From IMG/VR virus record IMGVR_UViG_3300042691_033319, positions 1 through 41,717 of that record: a stretch of 41,717 nt of DNA, one strand, 5' to 3'. Origin of the DNA: a virus. Shown piece after piece: positions 33,845-39,945 of this stretch. Numbering within the stretch: the stretch's first letter is position 1; each line of letters starts with the position of its first letter. The translations under genes were made by a program, and so were the position numbers. The notes under the pieces are model-generated. The model made no database searches. It was not told the DNA's origin and saw only the letters and a program-made list of their open reading frames with translations.

Positions 33845-35230
33845 TTAATTATTATTTTTTTGTTCTCTTTGTTTTCTTTTTTCCAACAAATCTTTAACTC
33901 TTTGTCGGTTTTGTTCTTCTTTTTGTTCTTCAAGACCTAAGAACGTTACTGATGATTCAGTATCAATTTCCAACATACCGTTGTCAAACTTACAATTTTC
34001 AAATACGATTCCATCATCACCAATTCTTGATTTAGTTATCGCAATTGTCGCTAATTTCATTTCTTTCTGTTGTAGTGTTTTAGCGACTGATATAATTACG
34101 TGACCAACTTGTGCTTTCTTAATTGACCCACCCATTTGGTCTGTTGTTACCACTTCAGATGAAATTGAACTTCTGTTACCTTGAGTAGCAGTCCACCCAA
34201 CCAAGTTTAGTTCGTGACACATCGCTTCAAAAGCCCTCATTACAGAACCCTCTGATTTCCATTCATCACCTAAATTTTTATCAGGTACAACACAGTCAAT
34301 GTAATCTAAAAGTATCATATCAATTTTAATCCCATCAGCAATCATCTTTCTGATTTGATTTTTGATTTGTAACATTGTCATTGTGTCTGAAGGTAATTTT
34401 TTTAATACAAGTTTGTTATCCATATTATCCCTAACTTCTTGTACTTTTCTCATCACTTCTTCTTTCTTATTGGACATATCATCAGGGTGTACTTTTGTCC
34501 AAAGAGTAAAATGTTTCCTTTGAATAATTTTAGGATTATCTTCAAAAAATATCTGAAGTACATTATACCCCAAATTAAACGCGTGATTAGAAATTTTTGT
34601 TAGTAATGTTGATTTACCAACCCCTGTTGGAGCTAATACAACACCAATTTCTCCTTTAGCCAATCCACCTTTCAATAATCTATCAATAGATGGGATTCCC
34701 ATAGGAATTGGATGTCTAAAGTCTTCGTTCAGTACGTCATCTAAATTAGCGAAAACATCTGACATTCCGTCTTCTCTTTCACCAACTTGTAAAGCCTCTC
34801 TTATAACAGTCTCAACGGTTTCGTAGTTTTCAAATTCACCGCCATCAATCACTTTTTGAGCTTTAGTAATTGCTTTTTGTAACTCTTGTTGTTTACAAAA
34901 TTTAAGTGCTTTGTCTTGAACAAATGAACCACCATCTATTGGTGCGTCTTTAATTTTAGTTAAAGTATCTAAAACTATTTTAGACGCTAATTCTTGTTGT
35001 AATTCAGACTTTGTTATTTGTTCTAAAGTTTCGAACGTTGGGGTATGTTCGTATTTTGAATAATACTCCTTAATCATTTGAGTGATTATTTTGAAGTACT
35101 TATTATCAAAATAATTCACGTCCATAACATCGATAATTGACCTAGAAAAGTCTTTGTCCACGATGATTTGATTCAATAATTGAATCTGAAAAGTGTTACC
35201 TAAATAATCAAAATTTTTGTTTGTCGCCAT
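33845..35230 (-). CDS. DnaB/gp41-type replicative DNA helicase
   Basis: A 461-residue protein. The N-terminal ~150 residues are helical (DnaB-N-like, '[20 protein letters not shown]'). The C-terminal RecA-type ATPase has Walker A 'APTGVGKST' (200-208), a Glu/Asp-containing segment 'FFEDNP' and Walker B 'IDMILLDY' (303-310). A later 'TQGNRSS' and 'VISVAKT' follow the usual helicase motifs. The enzyme is expected to form a hexamer and unwind the lagging-strand template 5'->3' at the phage fork; T4 gp41 is the analogue. It is the only gene in the window with a clear Shine-Dalgarno (35238-35243, seven bases before ATG). It is followed two bases later by nrdB. No separate primase is seen in the window, and no primase motif is visible in this protein. 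Confidence 0.93.
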   Translation of the reverse strand: MATNKNFDYLGNTFQIQLLNQIIVDKDFSRSIIDVMDVNYFDNKYFKIITQMIKEYYSKYEHTPTFETLEQITKSELQQELASKIVLDTLTKIKDAPIDGGSFVQDKALKFCKQQELQKAITKAQKVIDGGEFENYETVETVIREALQVGEREDGMSDVFANLDDVLNEDFRHPIPMGIPSIDRLLKGGLAKGEIGVVLAPTGVGKSTLLTKISNHAFNLGYNVLQIFFEDNPKIIQRKHFTLWTKVHPDDMSNKKEEVMRKVQEVRDNMDNKLVLKKLPSDTMTMLQIKNQIRKMIADGIKIDMILLDYIDCVVPDKNLGDEWKSEGSVMRAFEAMCHELNLVGWTATQGNRSSISSEVVTTDQMGGSIKKAQVGHVIISVAKTLQQKEMKLATIAITKSRIGDDGIVFENCKFDNGMLEIDTESSVTFLGLEEQKEEQNRQRVKDLLEKRKQREQKNNN

Positions 35231-35237
35231 ATTTTTT

Positions 35238-35243
35238 TCCTCT
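35238..35243 (-). promoter_or_regulatory. Shine-Dalgarno sequence of the helicase gene
   Basis: AGAGGA on the minus strand, with a spacer of seven bases to the ATG at 35230. It is notable because other starts in this window lack one. An exact TATTTATA lies just upstream at 35252-35259, directly after the stop of the preceding gene. Confidence 0.6.
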
Positions 35244-35259
35244 ATTGTTTTTATAAATA

Positions 35260-35712
35260 TTAGGCCTTAAGAGGAATTCCCATGTACTCGTATGTTAATT
35301 TTTTGGAAGAAAAGATGTCAGTCAAATCCGAAAGTAGAGTTTTTATGTGCGGACGTATGTCTACGGTGTATCTTATTTTAGGAGGGAATATTTTGGCGTC
35401 CATCATTCTATGACAAATTGTCACATCATTTATTTTAATAAAAATTTTAAAGTGTTCAGGACCTTCAGTATTTGATGTATCTAGTACCGCAGGATTGGAC
35501 ATGATTTCATAGGAATTCGCCAACATATAATCCACAGATTTCATCTTCAAATCATACTCTAATAGTTCCTTAAACTCATTTAGATATTCATACAATTCTA
35601 AAGAGTTTTTTGCATCAGGATTAAAGTCTCTAACATTGAAAAATCTTTGTACGATGATATTATCGTTAACCATCATAAGGAATTCCAACTTTGTTGATTC
35701 TTGTTCTTTCAT
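35260..35712 (-). CDS. Unknown 150-aa protein of the replication cluster
   Basis: A 150-residue protein of mixed alpha/beta character, with charged residues throughout and no membrane segment. It begins 'MKEQESTKLEFLMMVNDNII' and has a central helical part ('LYEYLNEFKELLEYDLKMKS') and a later beta part ('HFKIFIKINDVTICHRMMDA'). No nucleotide-binding or zinc motif is seen and no family is recognised. It sits four bases after the exonuclease gene and 29 bases before the helicase gene, all co-directional. Its position suggests a helper of replication or recombination, for example a helicase accessory factor, but the sequence alone does not show this. Confidence 0.6.
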   Translation of the reverse strand: MKEQESTKLEFLMMVNDNIIVQRFFNVRDFNPDAKNSLELYEYLNEFKELLEYDLKMKSVDYMLANSYEIMSNPAVLDTSNTEGPEHFKIFIKINDVTICHRMMDAKIFPPKIRYTVDIRPHIKTLLSDLTDIFSSKKLTYEYMGIPLKA

Positions 35713-35716
35713 AATT

Positions 35717-36727
35717 TTAGTTTTTGTTTGTTTTGAATTTTTTCTTTTCTTTTCTTGTTAATTTTAAAAATGGAGTTAAAAAATTTACCCAATTATTATC
35801 TCCTTTAGGTAAAAATTTGAAGAAACCGTCCTCCATCATCATTCTAATAATGTTTCTATGTCCTCTACCATCAGGGTCTAACGTTTCCGAATAATATAAC
35901 TCAACTATTTCTCTACCTTCTTCAGTTATTAATGGATTAGACAAATCTATAATTTTTTCGTTGATTTGAAAAAACTCGTCTCCATAAATTCCTGTTTTTG
36001 TTTTACCTGTTAAAAGATTTTTTAAGACTGTATTGTTTTTATCTTCTTCAAACAATTCGTTAGCCTTTTGTAAAATATCGGTTATATTAACAGGTCGGTC
36101 AAGTAACTCGGGAAATAATTTTACTAAAGTTTTTTCACCCAAATAATATATTCCGTCAATATTATCTGACTTGTCACCCATTAATATTTTACATGTTTTT
36201 ACGTTATCGTGAGGAACTTCAATTTCGTACAACTTAATGTTGTCACCTTTTTTATAAAATTTTTTAGTATTTGGTGAATAGATAGATACTCTATCAGAAA
36301 TTAATTGGGTTAAATCCCTATCACCAGAATAAATGGTTATTTGTTCGTTTTCCGCAATTTGACAGTAATAAGCGATTAAATCATCCGCTTCATTATTTTC
36401 AATGTTTATTTGTCTAATAAACATTTCTTCTAAGTATTGTTTTACTCTTTCTTTTTGTGAGTTGAAGGAATCTTCTTTTAATTCGTTTGTCTCTCTTACT
36501 CTTTTTTCTTTATACTGAGGATAAAGTATTTTACGTGTTAATGAGTTTTCGTTACCATCCCAAAAAACAACAACCTTATCAAGGTTTTCCTCCTCAATAA
36601 AACGTCTTAAAGTATTTAAAAAGTGCCAAGTACCTCCAACATGATTTCCTTCATGAAAGAAGTCCCTGACACCATGAAATCCAATTTTTAGAAGATTGTT
36701 TCCGTCAACAAGTAACGTCTTAATCAT
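35717..36727 (-). CDS. 5'->3' exonuclease / RNase H of the FEN (T4 rnh) type
   Basis: A 336-residue protein, close in length to T4 RNase H (305 aa). Acidic residues of the PIN-like active site are all visible: D8 ('LLVDGNN'), D57 ('VVFWDGN'), E113, D115 and D116 ('NEADDLI'), D136 and D138 ('YSGDRDLTQL'), and D185 and D188 ('MGDKSDNIDG'), the last leading into the helix-hairpin region 'LGEKTLVKLFPELL'. Enzymes of this type remove RNA primers and 5' flaps during Okazaki-fragment processing. The C-terminal end is very Lys-rich. The gene follows the uvsX-like gene by 22 bases and precedes the unknown 150-aa gene by four bases, in the replication operon. Confidence 0.9.
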   Translation of the reverse strand: MIKTLLVDGNNLLKIGFHGVRDFFHEGNHVGGTWHFLNTLRRFIEEENLDKVVVFWDGNENSLTRKILYPQYKEKRVRETNELKEDSFNSQKERVKQYLEEMFIRQINIENNEADDLIAYYCQIAENEQITIYSGDRDLTQLISDRVSIYSPNTKKFYKKGDNIKLYEIEVPHDNVKTCKILMGDKSDNIDGIYYLGEKTLVKLFPELLDRPVNITDILQKANELFEEDKNNTVLKNLLTGKTKTGIYGDEFFQINEKIIDLSNPLITEEGREIVELYYSETLDPDGRGHRNIIRMMMEDGFFKFLPKGDNNWVNFLTPFLKLTRKEKKKFKTNKN

Positions 36728-36749
36728 TTGATTAGTTTAAATCGGTTTG

Positions 36750-37757
36750 TTACTCTACTTCTTCTTTTTCTGTTTTTAAAACAAAGTCTCCGTCGACACC
36801 AATAATCTCTTTCCAATATTCAGCATATTCGCTTTTATATCTTTCAATTGAAGACTTTTCTTCTGCCGCATCTTTTCCTGGTAAAAACCCATGAGGGGTC
36901 ACAATTATTTTACCATCCTCAAAACCAAGTCCGTTAATGTGATTCTTAAGAACCGAAATTTTAGTTCTTGAAGCAAATTTAACAGTTCTCTTGTCTTTTG
37001 TTGCACTAATCTTTGTTGTTCCCGCACCTTTTTGATTACCAAATAAAAATACCAAAGAAGAGTTCAACCAAATTGCTTCACCACCTTTAGCTTTAATTTT
37101 TGGTTGTCCAAATGGATTATCAGGTAATTCAACCCAAGGTTGGTTAACTATGATAAGTGTATTTTCATACTTAGAATCCGCCTTACGTGAACCTGAAATA
37201 CGTTGATTAATACCCATACCAATCTTATCTGCCAAAGTACTTGCGTTGTGTTGTTTACCTCCTTTACCTTCGTAAGTCATTTTACATGGTACAGAACCAA
37301 CTGAGTCCCACATAATACAAAGTGAATAATCTAATTCACCTTTTTCTTGTGCATCTAACAAACTATTTATATAATCAGTAATCTGCTCGATATAGTCAAA
37401 GTTGTTATTGAATAAGAAAAACCCGTCCCAAGTTAATTCACCTGTTTCTTCATCAACAACTTCTTCACATTCAAACCCCATTATTTTTGAGTGTTCAAAT
37501 GACCATTTTTGTTCTGTAATGATAAACACAGGAAGAATTCCTTTCTTTTGTGAATCAACCGCAGTTTTAATTAGTGCGGTAGTTTTTCCTGTGTCAGAGT
37601 GACCTAAGAACATATTTAAATGTCCAATTGCAGGTCCTGGTAATCCAACGGCATCCAAAAAATCAGGACCTAAATCAAAAAACCTTTGTGGTTTGTATTT
37701 TGCGTCTGATGAAAACTTTTTCTTTATAGAACTAAAGTCGTTCTTCTTGATTGCCAT
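36750..37757 (-). CDS. uvsX: UvsX/RecA-type recombinase
   Basis: A 335-residue RecA-fold ATPase. Walker A is 'GHSDTGKTT' (52-60), the form typical of UvsX rather than bacterial RecA. The catalytic Glu region is 'FIITEQKWSFEH' (E82). Walker B is 'LCIMWDS' (146-152) and the signalling glutamine segment is 'TLIIVNQPW'. Downstream are the basic 'KDKRTVKFASRTKISVLKNH' segment and an acidic C-terminus ending 'EKEEVE', as in UvsX. It pairs homologous DNA and loads replication forks for recombination-dependent replication, working with gp32-like SSB, which is encoded just upstream. It starts two bases after a small 74-aa gene; there is no Shine-Dalgarno sequence. T4 UvsX is 393 aa, so this is a somewhat shorter version with all core motifs intact. 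Confidence 0.92.
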   Translation of the reverse strand: MAIKKNDFSSIKKKFSSDAKYKPQRFFDLGPDFLDAVGLPGPAIGHLNMFLGHSDTGKTTALIKTAVDSQKKGILPVFIITEQKWSFEHSKIMGFECEEVVDEETGELTWDGFFLFNNNFDYIEQITDYINSLLDAQEKGELDYSLCIMWDSVGSVPCKMTYEGKGGKQHNASTLADKIGMGINQRISGSRKADSKYENTLIIVNQPWVELPDNPFGQPKIKAKGGEAIWLNSSLVFLFGNQKGAGTTKISATKDKRTVKFASRTKISVLKNHINGLGFEDGKIIVTPHGFLPGKDAAEEKSSIERYKSEYAEYWKEIIGVDGDFVLKTEKEEVE

Positions 37758-37759
37758 AA

Positions 37760-37984
37760 TTAATTGTATTTATAAAATTCTTTAATAGTTTCTAATTTGT
37801 CTTTAGCCCCCGCAATTTTATCTACCAATTTATCCATTTCTTCAATATGTTGTGGATGCTCTCCAATTCCAACAGGTGAAGTAAAATAAACAAGTAAAGA
37901 AGATTCTGCATCAGCCATTTCCGCTTCATATTTTTTACATAAAGCTTCGTACATTTTCTGTGTAACTTTATTTTCTTTGTTCAT
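37760..37984 (-). CDS. Small helical protein upstream of uvsX
   Basis: A 74-residue, strongly charged protein. Residues about 1-30 and 46-72 are predicted helices, separated by a Gly/Pro-containing turn ('YFTSPVGIGEHPQHIEE'). No family is recognised. It is the first gene after the ssb terminator and lies two bases before uvsX, so the two are almost certainly co-transcribed and probably translationally coupled. The tight coupling suggests a modulator of recombination (a UvsY-like role would fit the position), but UvsY is about twice as long and no similarity can be claimed. Confidence 0.6.
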   Translation of the reverse strand: MNKENKVTQKMYEALCKKYEAEMADAESSLLVYFTSPVGIGEHPQHIEEMDKLVDKIAGAKDKLETIKEFYKYN

Positions 37985-38000
37985 ATAAATTAAAATTTTT

Positions 38001-38050
38001 GATTAAAAAAATAGAACTTGGACACTTTGTCTAAGTATGTGTCCAAGTTC
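38001..38050 (-). terminator. Rho-independent terminator after ssb
   Basis: A 12-bp perfect stem (38014-38025 with 38039-38050, sense GAACTTGGACAC/GTGTCCAAGTTC) with a 13-base loop is followed on the minus strand by TATTTTTTTAATC. It ends the single-gene ssb unit. Confidence 0.88.
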
Positions 38051-38058
38051 AAATGAAT

Positions 38059-38907
38059 TTAGAATGGCATATCGTCATCCGCGTCATCATTAGCCTGTGG
38101 GTCAACATAGGTTTCTTTTTTACCACCTATACTAACTTCAGACTCTTCAGAGTTACTATAAACATAACCACCCTTTTCGCTATCCCATTTAGGTGTTTCA
38201 CCTCTTGCGATTGCTTCAAGATATTCTACAGGTTTTTTAGAATAAACGTCTTCCCATGTTAATTCATCATTAACCCAAGTATTCGCAGTTTCTTTGTCTT
38301 CATGAATTGGAGCTGGGTCATCATACATAACTGTTTGAATTACAGTGTATACCGCTCCTGTAGGAGTTTTTGCCTTAGTGAGTTCCAAAATGATATCACG
38401 TCCTTTTTCAGGGTCTGTGATGTCACCTTTCGCTCTCCAAATTGGGATAATCTTATCCAAGATACCCTCGTTTTTGTAATTGTGTTTGAATCTCCAAAAT
38501 TTAACACCGTCTTGTTCGTTATCTCTATCGACAACTTTAACAATATAGAATTTACGAGGTTTATAAGTAGCCGCCAATTTCTTGTCACTTTCTTTACCTG
38601 TAGCCATCAATTCCTCATAAACTTCTGTAAGTGGGGAACGTTCATTGTCATTTTTTCCTGGGTCGTAGAATTTTTGCCATTTACCATCTACCTGTACTTC
38701 ATGAAACCATACTTCTTTAAATGGTGAAGACCCGTCTTTTGTTGGAAGGATTCTTAGTCGTTTTTGACCTTGTTTTTCATTGTCTTTGAGGATTGCCGCA
38801 AAGTACTTTTTCATTCTTTCATCTTGTGTCATTGAGGAAGAAGATGAACCTCCTTTTGTTGCTTGTTCGTACTGTGCTAGTACTGCGTCTAAACTGTTTG
38901 TCGCCAT
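38059..38907 (-). CDS. gp32-like single-stranded DNA-binding protein
   Basis: A 282-residue protein, near T4 gp32 (301 aa). The N-terminus 'MATNSLDAVLAQYEQATKGG' and a Ser-rich linker precede an OB-fold core rich in aromatic and basic residues ('KRLRILPTKDGSSPFKEVWF', 'WQKFYDPGK', 'KPRKFYIVKVVDRD', 'KFWRFKHNYKNEG'). The C-terminus is an acidic tail, 'ANDDADDDMPF', the hallmark of SSBs that recruit partner proteins. No cysteine is present, so the structural zinc of T4 gp32 is absent. Function: coats single-stranded DNA at forks and during strand exchange. The gene stands alone between two terminators, with a consensus-like promoter just upstream, which would allow separate and high expression. 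It is followed by the uvsX-exonuclease-helicase cluster. Confidence 0.88.
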   Translation of the reverse strand: MATNSLDAVLAQYEQATKGGSSSSSMTQDERMKKYFAAILKDNEKQGQKRLRILPTKDGSSPFKEVWFHEVQVDGKWQKFYDPGKNDNERSPLTEVYEELMATGKESDKKLAATYKPRKFYIVKVVDRDNEQDGVKFWRFKHNYKNEGILDKIIPIWRAKGDITDPEKGRDIILELTKAKTPTGAVYTVIQTVMYDDPAPIHEDKETANTWVNDELTWEDVYSKKPVEYLEAIARGETPKWDSEKGGYVYSNSEESEVSIGGKKETYVDPQANDDADDDMPF

Positions 38908-38933
38908 AATATATAGATTTAAATTGTTTACTA

Positions 38934-38962
38934 ATAATAAGTGTCTGCCTTGTGTTTGTCAA
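38934..38962 (-). promoter_or_regulatory. Sigma70-like promoter before ssb
   Basis: On the minus strand TTGACA (38957-38962) and TATTAT (38934-38939) are separated by exactly 17 bases, just after the terminator of the preceding gene, which predicts a leader of about 20 bases. Bacteroidota housekeeping promoters usually differ (TTTG / TAnnTTTG), so recognition by the presumed host polymerase is uncertain. Confidence 0.45.
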
Positions 38963-38991
38963 ATAAATATGGCCTCATTGAGGCCATATTT
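38961..38991 (-). terminator. Rho-independent terminator after the Pro-rich gene
   Basis: A 12-bp stem AAATATGGCCTC/GAGGCCATATTT (38965-38976 with 38980-38991) with a 3-base loop is followed on the minus strand by ATTTATTTG. It directly abuts the stop codon of the 226-aa gene. Confidence 0.85.
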
Positions 38992-39671
38992 TACTGTAAT
39001 CTTCTAAAGTTGTCTATTTCAGGTTCTTCATCACCAAAAGCTCTAAAACTTCTTTTAATATCTGAAGGGGAATAACTTTCAACATCTTGTTGTGTTAAAA
39101 CATATTCATTTTTTCCTGATTTTTCAATATCTTCTTGTTTGTCAACAAAAAAATCACTTAATTTTTGATTGTAAGGTCCTGAATCTAAACTGCGTAGTTC
39201 CAATTTTTCTTCAGGTGTTTTTACTCTGTATTTTTCAACTTTAGTTTCTAAATCATTTAGTTTGTTCATGATTTCATCCATCGCAGATAATTTAGTTTCT
39301 AAATCATTTAAATGGTTAAATAAAGTATCAAAATATTCTTCTTGTTTTTTCTCAACATTTTTTTGAGATTTTACCAAGTCAGTAACTTCAATTTCTTTTC
39401 CTTTTTTATCGGTTTCTCCAACCTTCTCAACTTCAGGGTCTGTCGCAGTATCAACAGGTTCTCCTACAGGTGGTACTTCACCTGTTGGTGGTGGTGCTCC
39501 CGCGTCCCCTGGCGGTGGTGGTGGAACCGCACCTTCTGCAGGTGGTGGAGGTAATGCTCCCGCATCTCCCGCAGGTGGTGGAGGAGGTAATGTGGCTTCT
39601 TGTTCGGTGATATAGTTATTTATTTTTCTATATCTTTCAAGTTCTTCAATAATTTTTATGTCAACTTTCAT
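38991..39671 (-). CDS. Pro/Gly/Ala-rich protein with coiled coil, function unknown
   Basis: A 226-residue protein in three parts. The N-terminal ~25 residues form a helix ('VDIKIIEELERYRKINNYIT'). Residues about 28-80 are a low-complexity linker of poly-Pro blocks separated by Ala, Gly and Asp ('LPPPPPAGDAGALPPPP'). Residues about 95-160 are a charged coiled coil ('FNHLNDLETKLSAMDEIMNK'), followed by a ~65-residue charged tail ('TPEEKLELRSLDSGPYNQKL'). No family is recognised. The layout (anchor helix, flexible arm, coiled coil) suits a structural or scaffolding-type virion component. It lies after two late-type genes and ends at a strong terminator. The Pro-rich DNA (about 39465-39600) is GC-rich compared with its surroundings. 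Confidence 0.6.
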   Translation of the reverse strand: MKVDIKIIEELERYRKINNYITEQEATLPPPPPAGDAGALPPPPAEGAVPPPPPGDAGAPPPTGEVPPVGEPVDTATDPEVEKVGETDKKGKEIEVTDLVKSQKNVEKKQEEYFDTLFNHLNDLETKLSAMDEIMNKLNDLETKVEKYRVKTPEEKLELRSLDSGPYNQKLSDFFVDKQEDIEKSGKNEYVLTQQDVESYSPSDIKRSFRAFGDEEPEIDNFRRLQ

Positions 39672-39677
39672 TTTTTA

Positions 39678-39902
39678 TTATCCGTTTAATAATTGTTTAA
39701 CTCCAGTTGTAGTTTCAACTTGAATTTTTTTATTTTTTTGTAAGGTGTTATCAACTCTTTCAATAAGACCATCTTTCATTCTTATAGTGTAACAGTCTCC
39801 TGTTTCCATGTCACAAACTTGCTTTGTTCCATCACCCATATCTTTTTCTGTAACTTTGGTATTTTTACCCAAATAGTTATCTAAAATTAATTTTGTGTTC
39901 AT
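39678..39902 (-). CDS. Small 74-aa protein of unknown function
   Basis: A compact protein with a beta-hairpin-like centre ('KQVCDMETGDCYTIRMKDG', with two Cys) flanked by charged segments. It starts 'MNTKLILDNYLGKNTKVTEK'. No family is recognised. It is six bases ahead of the Pro-rich gene and 43 bases after the hub/hydrolase gene, co-directional. Its leader carries an exact TATTTATA at 39917-39924, but 14 bases before the ATG, not four. Probably a real gene, because the cluster is tight and the composition is protein-like. Confidence 0.58.
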   Translation of the reverse strand: MNTKLILDNYLGKNTKVTEKDMGDGTKQVCDMETGDCYTIRMKDGLIERVDNTLQKNKKIQVETTTGVKQLLNG

Positions 39903-39945
39903 AATATCATTTTTAATATAAATATCGTTGTATGTTAAAAAAACC

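Noticed and set aside
37767-37774. TATAAATA in sense orientation before uvsX
   Set aside because: It lies at the end of the coding region of the preceding gene, in the opposite orientation to the other elements; a single case in an AT-rich sequence is not enough.
38302-38727. Plus-strand open frame of 141 codons over the ssb gene
   Set aside because: Its translation is rich in Phe/Ser/Cys in a way typical of the reverse of a Lys/Glu-rich gene; the minus strand encodes a clear gp32-like protein.
38908-38960. A gp32-type autoregulatory pseudoknot in the ssb leader
   Set aside because: The predicted leader is only about 20 bases and A/T-only; no pseudoknot-forming stems can be drawn in it.
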